The notes under the pieces are model-generated. The model searched no databases, was not told where the DNA came from, and worked only from the letters and a program-made list of their open reading frames with translations. Both the position numbers and the translations under genes were made by a program. DNA of 64,000 nucleotides from Sepioteuthis lessoniana (lineage: Eukaryota > Mollusca > Cephalopoda > Myopsida > Loliginidae), in the NCBI GenBank assembly GCA_963585895.1, contig OY757916.1, forward strand, positions 25,937,524 through 26,001,523. Direction: 5' to 3'. The stretch's first letter is position 1, and each line of letters opens with the position of its first letter. Below, piece by piece: positions 44,641-55,561 of this stretch.

Positions 44641-44785
44641 GGTAAGTAAAGTTGGCGACCGTAGTCAAGGGTGATCCGAAGTCTTCCTTTTCGATAGCTA
44701 CAACACCAAGGTGTAGAGGAGGGTGCTACTCCTTTCTCTGGATTGCTCCACTTTACCCTTGATCCTTACCTAATAATGTTGAGCA
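44641..44785 (-). repeat. SINE family A, head missing
   Basis: Tail and body (GTAAGTAAAGTTGGCGACCG to TTGATCCTTACC) are present. The tRNA-like half is cut off where an (AT)n run and the H repeat begin. Confidence 0.75.
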
Positions 44786-44798
44786 ACATTGTTGTATT

Positions 44799-45110
44799 TA
44801 TATATATATATATATACATATTGTCATCCACAGACATACTGTTTCGTTGTATCACAACTCTTCAGTGTGGCTAGACACGTAGGATGCTTGAAGCTGGGAT
44901 CGAAACCTGCCCAACTTTACGTTAGACTTAGTATCAGACCGTTCGGCCAACAAGCGTACCACGTTGGCAAGGGAATTATAAGGTATTATGTGGTAACAGC
45001 AGCAGCAGCGTTCATTTTTTTACATTTATACCTGACCGGATTCCAGAGAGCTCAATTTGTTTGAAGAGCTTTGCATTATGTGAGTGGCAGCTGAAAATTC
45101 CTTATATGTA
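44799..45110 (-). repeat. SINE-like family H, copy 1
   Basis: An (AT)n run at left is followed by TGTCATCCACAGACATACTG and AGTGTGGCTAGACACGTAGG. On the minus strand a tRNA-like head is visible: TTGGCCGAACGGTCTGA (A-box) and GGTTTCGATCCCAG (B-box). More body (GAGCTTTGCATTATGTGAG) extends to about 45105. Confidence 0.6.
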
Positions 45111-45340
45111 TATATATATATATATATAAACTGTTGCATCAACTGATTTTCTTGACACCATCATTTCATTAGTGAACTCTTGATTGTCTGGTGATTGATG
45201 TGCCTTTGTTGATCTCAATTTTTGATTAAACATTATCTAAATGTATCTTTGAATTTACATATCTCCCAAATGATACCGCATTTAGTCTACCAACAACCCA
45301 CCAATTGAGATAGAGACAACAATAAACTGTTGTCATGTTA

Positions 45341-45780
45341 TATATATATATATATATATTGTCATCCACAGACAAAATGTTTTCTTGTATCACAACTCAT
45401 CAGTGCAATTAGACACGTAAGATACTTCAAACTGAGATTGAAACCTGCCAAACTTTATGTCAGCCTGATTACATACCTTAGAGCTATCAGCAGTCTCTGC
45501 ATGACCAAAGGAGGTAATTTACTAAGCTTTTTTGCTTAGATGTAGCACAAGGCCGCATAAATTGGGCACCCAATGAGAATCGAACTCACTCGTGTAGGTT
45601 TGCTAGTCTACCTTGCTAACCATTACACCACCCGAGGTGCCCCTCTGCATGACCAAAGGAATTCTAATGCATATGTAATTTTCCTTTGTTTTACACTTAT
45701 GCTAATGGCTACCTGAGTGCTCAGTTCATTCAAAGAGCTTTGCATTACACAAATGGTAACTGTTAATTCCTTTGCATGAA
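45341..45780 (-). repeat. SINE-like family H, copy 2, split by an E insertion
   Basis: Same order as copy 1: (AT)n, GTCATCCACAGACAAAATG, ATTAGACACGTAAGATACTT, up to CTCTGCATGACCAAAGGA, where family E is inserted. It resumes at 45661 with ATTCTAATGCATATG and GAGCTTTGCATTACAC. Confidence 0.6.
45513..45642 (-). repeat. SINE family E, young insertion with an 18-bp target-site duplication
   Basis: CTCTGCATGACCAAAGGA is repeated exactly at 45495-45512 and 45643-45660. Read on the minus strand, the element starts with a tRNA-like head of 79 nt. The 7-bp acceptor stem pairs completely (GGGCACC with GGTGCCC). A-box GTGTAATGGTTAGC and T-arm GTGAGTTCGATTCTCAT are present. A hairpin CTAAGC-AAAAAA-GCTTAG and the end GTAAATTACC follow. 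It has RNA polymerase III promoter boxes. The second copy at 63634-63768 shares the whole length, so this is a SINE rather than a true tRNA gene. Confidence 0.88.
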
Positions 45781-45825
45781 TGCTCAACCCCCAGAGTTGG
45801 GGGAGCATATTCATTATCATCTACA

Positions 45826-45975
45826 GACTGTTTTGTTATATCACAGCTCATCACCATGGCTAGACACACAAGATGCTTCAAGTGGGGATTGAAACCCAGC
45901 AACTTTACATCAGCCTGATAACATACCTTACAGCCATCAACAGTCTTAGTGTAAGTGATGGAATCTGAACTCTTG
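45826..45975 (-). repeat. SINE-like family H, copy 3
   Basis: ATCATCTACAGACTGTTTTG, CATGGCTAGACACACAAGAT and TGGGGATTGAAACCCAGC match copies 1 and 2, so the three form a local tandem cluster. Confidence 0.58.
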
Positions 45976-46000
45976 TACTATATATATATATATATATATA

Positions 46001-46519
46001 ACTTTACTTTAAGAAAAACAAAAACCGGTCACATTAGGATTATAAATTTATTTCCATCCTATTATGGGTATTGATATGAATCAATAACACCAAAAATAAT
46101 AAGACTTCTTCAGATCTAATGGATAAAATAATTATAGTCAGAATTGACACAAGAGGGATGAGTGGGAGGTTGTAGAAGAGGGGTGAAGAGTTTCCTCCCT
46201 ATTTGTCCACTTCTGATTTTTCTTTTTATTACTGGTTGGAATCACAATAAAGTAACTAGAAGTATATTCTAAACTCACTTTCTACAGCAAATTAAATTTA
46301 AATTTTTTTAAAACTTAAATTCTAAATACATTTCAACATAAATCTCCAAATTTAATAATAATTTAGGGAATTACAACATTTCTTTTTAACCTTACGTAAA
46401 GATTACAGTAATATATATGTATATATATTCTTGTCAAAAATCTAATCAGAATTGGTTAAGAATATTGAAAAGTCAAACTGTTACCATAAGAAAATCAATT
46501 TAGATCCCCTTCTGCTCAA
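46001..46519. other. Unassigned AT-rich stretch
   Basis: No repeat or gene recognised. Confidence 0.45.
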
Positions 46520-46745
46520 AATCTACGCACCATCCTGTAGACTGGACTTACAATATGCTGAGTGTATTCTCTGTCATTGGGTAATACCTCTAAAAAATGG
46601 CATTTCTTGGGTATGATGATAAAATGTATATGATGGTAAGGCTTCAGTTCTGGATATCTTGGGAGTGTAGAGCATCCCTTCATTACCATTACTTCCAGGT
46701 CCACTCTGATCGGGAACCGTAGTGTCTGTATGGATCTGATAGATC
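46520..46745 (+). repeat. SINE family C, decayed
   Basis: GATGGTAAGGCTTCAGTTCT, CCCTTCATTACCATTACTTC and CAGGTCCACTCTGATC lie in C order. Head and hairpin end are lost. Confidence 0.55.
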
Positions 46746-46862
46746 TGATAGATTTGAGTGGACCATGAGCAAAAGAATGAACTCATTTAAAACATCTCAA
46801 ACAAAAAATATAAATACAAATATAAATATACAATGTTGTGATTCCCTAACCACTAGACATAA

Positions 46863-47303
46863 TGTAACATATTGACCTGTCCAAGCTGTCAAAAGAAGAA
46901 ATACACCAGTGTAAATAACAGGTGCATCCGGTCGAGGATATCAGGAGGCAACCTTGACTGTCGAAGGGTTGAATTGAGTGCAAATTGTGACGCTCGCAAG
47001 AAGTAGGTGGACGTCAAATTATTATATAACCCTGGCGACAGGAAGTTCAGATCAGCTGGAGAGAAGATGCTGGAATGAGAACCATGTCCCAGGAGAGCCT
47101 GGGCCCCGAGACCCCGGTTGAGCAGCCCAGGAGAATGGAAAAGAAAGGCTGTGATAGCCAGAGGAGTTGGGGGGTCAATATGTTGCAGTCTTTGTTTGGT
47201 CTCCAACTCACTTCTCACACACAATCCTTTCAATAAAGTGAGAGGTATATTTTTCAAAAGAACTGTGTCCGCTCATCTTTATTGTGTTGAATATGTTTCC
47301 GCA
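46863..47303 (+). mobile_element. LTR-like block (second family)
   Basis: Begins TGTAACATATTGACC and ends GTTTCCGCA (TG...CA). A TATA-box candidate ATTATATAAC at 47021-47030 and a polyadenylation signal CAATAAAG at 47231-47238 lie in the right order and spacing for U3-R-U5. The block is GC-richer than its flanks and has no related second copy here. No target-site duplication was seen. The 122-codon minus-strand frame inside it is not recognisable. Confidence 0.5.
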
Positions 47304-47794
47304 TGTATATGTGTATAGTTTGTCATGGCTATACCACAATAATATAACCCTATCCAGATTGACATGCCATTAAGAATAATCCATGAATCAATGGAAATCT
47401 TTATAACAATGCTGATAAAGGCCACAGAATGTGTTTTTATGTTCAAGATTACAGTTGCCATTCAGGATTTTTTGAATATCTAAATTAAGTAAATAGTTTA
47501 GAAACTCTTTTAAATAGCTAAGTGAGATGCTTTAATCCCCTTGATGAATTCTGAAAAAGATTTTTGAACAATAGAAAAAAAAATTATTTTTTAAATTTTA
47601 GAATTCTATTAAAACATTTTCCAGAAATTTAACATCCAGTACCAAAAAACATGAGTAAATGCCTACTTTCCTGTCCGAACTGTAAAATGTTATCCTCTTA
47701 CACAGGCTTCCTATTTTTAAGTCTATCAAAATCTAGAAGTAGAAGCTAATTACCTTTGTTTAAATACTTACGAGCAATACTCTGTGTGTATGTG

Positions 47795-47836
<42 letters not shown>

Positions 47837-48885
47837 TTTTTGTTCTTTTATGAAGTCATTCAAAAACATAAACGAAAAATAAGAAAATAAATTGCAACCG
47901 CCATTGTTGAATCCATCCCAGACCTTAATCTGCAACCCAAATACAGGTGCTTTGTCTCTACCAGTGAGCGGATATAGGAATTTATGTTCCTCAAAACTCA
48001 AATCTCATGTTATTTGCCTTCTTGACAGTAAAGAGAAACAAAATCCCAATAACAACAACTGTAACTTGTAAACTAACCTGCGTGTAAATATATATATACA
48101 TATGAACACATATAGACATACATGCGTGCACACATACACACACACACACACACACACAATTAAACAGCAGCTGTTCAATGAGTTGAGAACACCTCACTCT
48201 ATTTATGGAATATGATTTTTAAAATTCATTTTTCTCCCTTTAAAATGACTTATGAAATAAAAACAACCCAAAATATGTTCTTAATTAAACTTTTGAAGTA
48301 ATCCAAAAACTCACCCAGAAATGGTCGGAAAATTAGAATGACAATAAAAATTTTAGATAAAAGAAAAATAAAGAATCATTTTTCAGTTATAATAACATAG
48401 ACAGTGTTTTTTTCTGTTTTGTTTTGTTTTGCTTAAGCATCAATATTATTAACTTTTAGTTAGAATATGAGCAATTATCAAAAAATAAAAGCAAAAAAAA
48501 AGTAGGGCAGTATAAAATATACATCACTTTTTGTCCATTTTATTTATTCATTTTTTAAAAACTTTTTTATTTATCCAATTCTTTTTCTTTGCAAGCCATG
48601 AATGCTTGCTAATAAAAATTTTCTCATCATTTTTGGCTTCTCCATCTTTTTTCCGACTCAAGTTAATTCGTTTTTCTGCTTTCATAAAATAATAATGTAT
48701 CTAATCGAACCAAAAACGAAATTTGATTACACTCAGCCTCAAAAATAATTAGCTTTAGCAACAAAACAGTTCATAGGCGTAGATACATGCATATACATGT
48801 GCCCATACGTACGTATTCATTCATATCCTATTTGAATATATAAAGATATACATATGTCTACTGAATAGAACCTTTAAGTATGTTG

Positions 48886-48936
<51 letters not shown>

Positions 48937-49204
48937 TACTTTTTTATTATATTTTTCAAATTACTTTATGTACAGACAATTTTAGAAAATGTAGTTTATT
49001 ATTGTTGTTTTTGCAAAACGAAAAAAAAAAAAATATGATTTTGATTATGAGTAAAAATGTATAAAACAAACAGTTCCTCTAAAAATCAATTGTTTAAAAG
49101 AGAATCTTTTTTTTTTTAATTCTAGGAGTTTGTTTTTCCTTTAATTCCTACCAAATTTTATGGGGTATATGTCTCATACTATCTACAAGTAGAACAAGAT
49201 ATTT
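47304..49204. other. Unassigned, AT-rich, with microsatellites
   Basis: (AT)n at 47799-47832, (CA)n at 48133-48160 and 48891-48932. A ~100-bp segment at 47845-47952 (GCAACCGCCATTGTTGAATC, AGACCTTAATCTGCAACC) recurs at 34960-35060. No gene recognised. Confidence 0.5.
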
Positions 49205-49441
49205 CTTTTTTTATTTCATTGTTAAATGGCATCTCAACCTTTGTGGATTATTTATGCCAAAGATAACCTTGTAAGAGAACAGTGGTGATACTATTTATCT
49301 CATAGCTGTGGGGATAATGTGATTCATACCTTTCCCAAGGAGCATTAGTCTGAAAGTGAATGCAATAGTGTGACTGGAGTTTGAACTCCCTTTCTACAGT
49401 GTCACAGTCCAGCTCACTTGCAACTATGCCACAAGGACTAC
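49205..49441 (-). repeat. SINE family D, full length
   Basis: Hairpin (TGGCATCTCAACC...GGATTATTTATGCC) at left, body TTTCCCAAGGAGCATTAGTC, B-box complement GGAGTTTGAACTCC, head end ACTATGCCACAAGGACTACG. Confidence 0.74.
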
Positions 49442-49705
49442 GTTCTAAGACAGTTCAATTTGTAAATACCACAGATTTACAATATCCAACTTGGAACTGC
49501 CCAAAGTCAACATAGCCTTTACATGGCACACAAGAGAAGAATGGAGATTCTTTTGTGGCTCAATGAGTAAAGCTTTCAATTCATTGTACTGGATAATTCT
49601 TTCTGTAAACTAAAACTACAGTTATAATCTCAAGCGGTATTTGGGTAACAAATGGTATTATGGTGCTAACGGTATAATTGTAGTATAGGACCAAAAAAAT
49701 TAAAA

Positions 49706-50393
49706 TGTTGTGTCTGATAAAAAAAAATGAATTCACAAAAAAGAAACACTCAAAACTTGAATCTCAAGGGAGAAAATAGTAGTCATTTTATTTTCGGGCA
49801 TTACAGCGGACTGTTGTTAAAAAGTTTGTTCAATAGCATTCTTCCTCATCTTCTCTTTTTTTTTGTCGCTATCAAACGTCTTCTTTCTTTATCACTCTTT
49901 CCCTCCGTGCACTTTAGCTAGTGTTCGGAGAAAAGGTTCACCTTCCTCTTCTTGGCAATGGAGGCGGCGCTTTTATTGTCAGCCTGTGGATGTTTATCAT
50001 ATCAGTCAGATTGCCATGACAGACTGGGCTCTATATGACATGCGTCGTGTGGCGTGTGCCTCTGTGGAAACCTGTTTGAAAACCTGTCTTGAACTCCCAA
50101 AGTCTCACCACTTGATTTTCTTATATAGCGATTTGATGGAATCAATTCAAAGGTTCCTGAAGGTTTGATGCTCACCAGTGGAACAGTAGTGCAACACATG
50201 AAAGTTCACACGTGATTATATTAAAATCATGCTTTTTCTCTACAGGTAACTCTGCCTGCACGAGCAAGGTTTGTGACATTTTTTTGATCATCAGACCTTT
50301 GTACCCAATGACTGATGATAGCTGATGTGCTTGAATGTTCTTTAACCTTGAGAATGCTGCAATTTAATGACGGCGCCTGTCCGTAATATTACA
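49706..50393 (-). mobile_element. Solo LTR, copy 2 (same family as 21337-21871)
   Basis: On the minus strand it starts TGTAATATTACGGACAGGCG and ends CACAACA, like copy 1. The TATA candidate (complement of 50120-50128) and AATAAAATG signal (complement of 49785-49797) match copy 1 in order. It is about 150 bp longer than copy 1. Family B SINE sequence lies directly to its right, with a similar short phrase (GGTGCTAACGGTATAAT) to its left, so it may have landed in or beside that SINE. Confidence 0.6.
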
Positions 50394-50399
50394 TTATGG

Positions 50400-50690
50400 T
50401 ATAATGGTGCTGATGGTATAATAGTTATTGTGGTGGGAAATGGATGAAGTGACCCAAGTTCAAATCCTGGACAAAGCTGTTTGCATTTTAAGTAGTGCAA
50501 ATGCCCTTGGGAAATGTCTGTATCCAACTATTCTCCTACCTGCTTCAGGTAAATTGTTGAGCTTTTTAAACTTGGTATGGTGACTGGACAAGAGGAAGGA
50601 AAATTCAAAATTTAAACCAGTTAAACTTCATTTAAAAACTGACCTTGTGTTGTATCCAGGAGGGGTTGGGCAACTATATAAATATGACAA
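50400..50690 (+). repeat. SINE family B, decayed
   Basis: Head GGTGCTGATGGTATAATAGT, B-box AAGTTCAAATCCTGG, body AAATGCCCTTGGGAAATG, end GACCTTGTGTTGTATCCAGG and GAGGGGTTGGG. Confidence 0.65.
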
Positions 50691-50729
50691 TGCCCATTTT
50701 CTCTCCAATAAACATATGGTTGATGGCAT

Positions 50730-50990
50730 ATAAGTTGGTGACCTTAGTCGAAGGTGACCAGAAGGCTCCATTTTCAATAGCTACTATACCGAAAGTGTAG
50801 ATGAGAGTGCTATTCCATTCCTTGGATTCCTCCACTTTACCCTTGATCCTTACCTTATAATACCTCATGCTCAGCAAGGTGGTATCGAGTACCATTTTTT
50901 AAGTCTTTGATATGACTTGACCTGGGATTGAACTCTGGTCTCCCAGACCATTGGCGAACACTCTACTCATTAGGACGATAGCAACAGTAT
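50730..50990 (-). repeat. SINE family A, full length
   Basis: AAGTTGGTGACCTTAGTCGA at left; head (complement of CTCTACTCATTAGGACGATA) at right. Confidence 0.76.
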
Positions 50991-50994
50991 TCAA

Positions 50995-51045
50995 AAACTG
51001 ACCTTGCATTACATCCTCTTCATGGTGGAGGGGTGACGTAAACAC
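50995..51045 (+). repeat. SINE family B tail fragment
   Basis: ATTCAAAAACTGACCTTGCA and GTGGAGGGGTGACGTAAA match the B 3' end. The family A copy at 50730 may have separated it from the B copy at 50400, with duplication of the junction. Confidence 0.5.
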
Positions 51046-51349
51046 ATGTTCTACTTACAAATAGAACCTTCTAATATTTTAATAATCATTTTCTTTTTCA
51101 TTTGATGTCAGGAGTATAAGGTATTACAAAAAAGTTGAGATCAAATTTTATTGTCTTCATTCCTTATTAATTTGTGCCTTTGAGCAGATATAAAAACCAG
51201 AATAACTCCTTTATAGATTAACATCTTCTGCGTAATAAAAAAGAAAAAAACTAGTGTCAATAGAGGGCAACAAAAAATTAGCAGGTTTATTATTTTATTC
51301 TTCCGACACCTTCCAGTTGCTTGACTTTTAAAGCTTTATTATGGTTCTT

Positions 51350-52670
51350 TGGGTTTTATGGCATATGAATCCTCGTAGTTTATTCTCATGCCAAATTCTG
51401 TTTATACATATATATATCAAATATATATTATTTGTAAACAAATAGTTTGTAGGTAAGATTTTAAATAAGTCAGAGATCATTTGTTGGCACACAGTTAAAT
51501 GGTTTTAAGTATTTCTATCTAACACAAGTAATTTTCTAATCAGGACACATGGTGTAACGGTTATAGGCATTGGTTCCCTAAGCTTCTAAGGAGACAATCA
51601 TCTGGAGGTTGCAGGTTCAATCCTGACTATAGGTGAGTAACAATACAGGAATACTTAACACTTGTACCCGGTTATGGCTAACGGAATCAGAACAGGATAA
51701 CCCCCGTGGTTTCAATAAAGGACGTAGTTCGAAGTTCCATGAAGGTTCCTGAGTTCAAGAAACACCTGAAGAAGGCAGGAGGACATATCGGCTGAAATGT
51801 TGTGGAAATAACAATAAAGATGAAGACAATAGTCCAAAAACCCTTAATGATAAATATAAACAAGTAATTCTATTTAGTAAATATTTATTTGTATGCAGAT
51901 TTAAAATATTGCGATGTAACACTAACAATTTAATCAAATATCAGTCATTTGTCGCTCACAGTTAAATGGTTATACATTATATACACACATACATTTTTAG
52001 GTGAATAGTTTGTGAGTAATTTTATTTTTACATGAGTCAAAGCTAATTTGTATGGATACAATCAAGTATTGCTATTACTTGCACATAGTTAAATGGTTTC
52101 AAGTATTCTTATTTTACACTAATGATTCTGTTTAATATTTATCACTTGTTTGCACTCAGAGGTTTCAAGTTTGCTCGCACAAATAGTTTTATTGGCACAT
52201 AGTTAAATGGTTTCAAATATTGATATTCAACATTAATAATTCTGTTCAACACTATTCATTCATACTATGTTAAATGGTTCCAAGTATTACAATTGAACAC
52301 AAATGTTTCTATGTAGTATTGATAATTTATTTGCACACAGTTAAATGGCTTCAAGTAATGCTCTCTAAGTCAAATAGTGTTATTTGCACAATTGGTTTCA
52401 ATTATTACTATGTAACACTAACAATTCAATTTAATATCAGTCATGGTTAAACAGTTCTATTTGACCCATAGATGGGACCCTAACAGATACTACTACTCTG
52501 GGACAGAGTGGGCCAGGGAGTTATGGCAATGAAGGGGTACTCCACATTCCCAAGTATACTAGAACTAGAACCTCACCATTATATGGGTTAGTGTCATATT
52601 CAGGACACTTGTTAGGGGTTCTTACCCATCTGTCAACATGTTCTATGGCCCCACACGATTGGGCTGGATT
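51350..52670 (-). repeat. SINE family C, long subfamily, carrying an F insertion
   Basis: Hairpin (TATGGCATATGAATCC...GTTTATTCTCATGCC) at left and a head remnant (complement of GGCCCCACACGATTGGGC) at right. Between them are many CACAGTTAAATGGTTTCAAG units, an expanded version of the internal repeat region. Family F interrupts it at 51536-51859. Confidence 0.62.
51536..51859 (+). repeat. Family F: tRNA-headed SINE with a CTGAAGA...GAAA body, 12-bp target-site duplication
   Basis: ACAAGTAATT(T/C)T flanks it at 51524-51535 and 51860-51871. The head has A-box ATGGTGTAACGGTTATAG and B-box GCAGGTTCAATCCTG. The body reads GAAACACCTGAAGAAGG (about 51763-51779), GGACATATCGGCTGAAATG and AATAAAGATGAAGACAATAG. 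This is the body found as an inverted dimer at 41265-41565. The head makes it a plausible RNA polymerase III unit. The body motif resembles a hammerhead core, but no complementary stem I is present in this copy. Confidence 0.72.
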
Positions 52671-52685
52671 TTATAATGTTTTAGA

Positions 52686-52865
52686 TTGTTTGGTTTGGTT
52701 TCTTTGTTTGATAGCATGTCAACCTTTCTGGGTTATTTAATGTCAAAGCCATTTTCATAGAAGAACAGTAGTGATACTATTTAACCCAGAGCTGGGTGGG
52801 GGATAAAGAACTTTATATTTTTCCCGAGGGTATTAGCCTGAAAGTGAACATAGTACTGTGACTTT
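52686..52865 (-). repeat. SINE family D, head missing
   Basis: TTTGGTTTGGTTTCTTTG, hairpin (TAGCATGTCAACC...GGGTTATTTAATG), body CGAGGGTATTAGCCTGAAAG. Confidence 0.68.
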
Positions 52866-53482
52866 AAGTACAGTGCTTAATAAATGTTCTCTGTCTGGGT
52901 GTCTCCGTCAATATGATTTTAATATCGGTAATTTTAGTAATTAATTTTTTGATTGATTAATCATGCAAATATGATTATAATTTTGGTTTTGGTTTGATTA
53001 AAGCAACACTAAAATTTCAAAAACCAAAAAATGACGTCTGATAATTTATAAAAAGATCATATTGCATCACATTAGCCACAGATACTAGGCTGAGTCAAAA
53101 GTTTTGCAATATTTTAGTACCTGCAAGTTTGTGGTGCATTCATCATGTGATCAAAGCTGTTCAAGTTATGAAAGCTACCCACTGTGGTTGGTAGTATTGT
53201 GTTAGTTGGTGCGCAGACATGTTGTGCATTGCTTCACCGTGTGTTATTTGAAAGTTTCACAGACAAATGTGTAATAAAGTATACGTCAGGAATTTATTCT
53301 TTACAAGCTCAAACTGTGCAAAAAGTAAAGGCCCAGTTGACCTCAATATATTGGCCAGATGGTTTAAGAAATTTCGTTCCAGTTGCAAGAACCTTGATGA
53401 TTTGCTTGAAATAACTGATAATAGTTCAAATTTTAAAATACGATTTTTTTCAAATTAAAAAATAAATCAATACAGTTATTTA

Positions 53483-53550
53483 AACTATCTTCATCCTTAT
53501 TGTTTTATCACATTTTGGCCAGTGATCTTCAGCTTTCTTCCAGTGTTGAT
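53483..53550 (-). repeat. Family F body relic
   Basis: On the minus strand GGAAGAAAGCTGAAGATCAC and AACAATAAGGATGAAGATA follow the F order. It is the most diverged copy. Confidence 0.4.
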
Positions 53551-53554
53551 ATTT

Positions 53555-53935
53555 GTCACTGCCACCCACTAGGCAGGACTTAACACAAGGTCAATTACTC
53601 AAAGGTCGATTATAGTGGGGGTTTAGGGGAATGGAAGGTCGGGCATGAGCTGAGACTCAAGCCCTGCCAGAGTATACTGGTCATCGGCCCACTAAGTGCA
53701 ATGTGGGCCTGATGAGCTGAGCTAGACATGGAACCAAATCTGGGTCCAGGCACGTATGCCTGATTATAGCTTAAACTGGACAGCAAGGTCCAGTGCTATA
53801 CAAGGGTGACAAAGGTGTCAATGATGCAGCTCACCCACCCAAATGTGGCCCAGCCAAAACCAGGGGCCTTTTGGCCTCAAGTCTGCTTTTGTTGGACAGT
53901 GCCCACTAGTGTCAAAGCCAACCGCAAATTAATGC
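53555..53935 (-). repeat. Family G: GC-rich repeat sharing the B tail
   Basis: The left end (CACTAGGCAGGACTTAACAC, AAGGTCAATTACTC) matches the reverse complement of the family B 3' tail. The remainder does not match B. A perfect inverted repeat GGCCCAC...GTGGGCC lies at about 53686-53710. No other full copy lies in the window, so family status is inference. Confidence 0.45.
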
Positions 53936-54524
53936 CAGTGTTTTTTTTTTTTTCATACATATAGTATATCTTATATACTATAGTTCTGAGCATTATATAT
54001 TCTATCGGAGAAATAAAGTCAAAGGGAAAAAAAATCAACCTTCAAATACTAAGTTGTATCCAAATTTTTCCAAGTACATGCAAATCATATGTTAATTGAG
54101 AATGGTACGCATGCCTTTTTGGAGTTAGGTCCTGATATATGACAGGAAGTGGCATGTATCAGCTTATCTTGTAAAGATTTCTACATCATACGGTTTTCTT
54201 TACTAAAATGTTGGATAATATAACAAAGAAAATAAATTGAGAACATCTCCACTAAAAACTGCACATGTAACTAAAAAATAATTAAATAAATAAAAATGGA
54301 TTATTATAACATTGCTGTTGGGATGATTTTTGTAAATTTTGTTGACTACACACATGGCCAGAAAAAGAGATCTTCTCTTTGCATGCAGAATGAAATAAAA
54401 CTACAGGACAGAAGAGTTGAAACATGATTATAATATTATGAACACAAAGAAAAGATTGAATAACCTAAAAAAATGAACTATGAAATTCCATTGGTATGTG
54501 AACAAGATATTAACTACATCATTA

Positions 54525-54768
54525 TGGCCTAATGAGTAGAGTGTTTGCCAATGACCTGGGAGACAGGGGTTCAATCCCAGGTCGAGTCATACCAAAAACT
54601 CAAAAAATGGTACTTGATGCCACCTCGCTTAACATTCAGCATTATAAGGTAAGGGTAAAGTAGATCAATCCAGGGAAAGGAGTAGTGCTCTCCCCTACAT
54701 GTCAGTGAGATAGCTATTGAAAAGGGAGCCTTTGGGTCACCCTTTACTAAGGTTGCCAACTTTACTTA
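54525..54768 (+). repeat. SINE family A, near full length
   Basis: Head GGCCTAATGAGTAGAGTGTT, B-box GGTTCAATCCCAGGTCGAGT, tail GGTTGCCAACTTTACTTAT. Confidence 0.8.
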
Positions 54769-54990
54769 TATCAGTCGGGAAAAGCTCTCATGGTTATTCT
54801 GAATCTAGTTATCTCCCTAGGACAAGGTTCTATGCGAAGTTTGCTGACATAGCCAAGGGTGTGCAACAAACCATAAAGGCAAATTTGGCAAGTAGCACTC
54901 AGAGAGTATCAGGCGAGCTAAACATCTCATAGTCATTAAAAAGCATCTGAAGCTGCCTAATGTTACCAAAATGTTGCAAAACTTTTCACT

Positions 54991-55555
54991 TCCCCAAGTA
55001 TTTCTGAATTCTTTTTTTTCTAAATCCTCCTTTTCTGAATTAATATTTTCATCATCACTTTTTCCTTCCTGTTTATTTTATCTCGGCTTATACGAACAAC
55101 TCACAGCATATACATAACTCTCTCAGTGACAAGACAGGCTCAAAATCAATGCATCTATGAATGTGATTTGCTGTTTTATTAGATTAGAGGATATATTTGC
55201 TTACAGACAGTCGATTCAATGAATTGTACAAATAGCTAACATTTTTGTTCCTTGTTTTAATCTACGTTCATAAACTGATAATAGACATCTGGCTTGAATC
55301 AAGGTGTTACCAGATTTTACAAGCACTAGAGAAGTTATGACGGAAATATCTTTGGCTAGAGTCAAAAATTTGGGTTTTCTTTCTTGCCTCCCATAACACA
55401 ACCCATTTACATAAGATAAGCAAGACACACTGGGCTGTGTGGGTAGAGTAAAGACAAATTCATAAGCAATGTTCTCCTACACATGGACGCACAAGTGTTA
55501 ATCATTCAATGAAAACTTGTATTTATTGTCTCTTTGCAGACATTGAATGCTGTCT
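54991..55555. other. Unassigned
   Basis: No repeat or coding feature recognised. Confidence 0.45.
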
Positions 55556-55561
55556 AGTTTG

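Larger units (their letters stand above)
53085..54990 (+). mobile_element. Mariner-derived non-autonomous element 2, split by later insertions
   Basis: Left end CTAGGCTGAGTCAAAAGTTT at 53085; right end complement CAAAATGTTGCAAAACTTTT near 54985. The left half (to about 53450) includes ILARWFKKFRSSCKNLDD (about 53354-53407), a mariner-type helix-turn-helix recognition segment. The right half (54775-54990) includes QTIKANLASSTQRVSGELNI (about 54868-54927), the second half of such a DNA-binding domain. No DDE/DDD domain is present. Between the halves are an F-body relic, a G repeat and a family A SINE. Confidence 0.66.

Noticed and set aside
53700..53740. CCTGATGAGC as a hammerhead core in repeat G
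   Set aside because: No GAAA segment at a suitable distance and no closing stem could be found.
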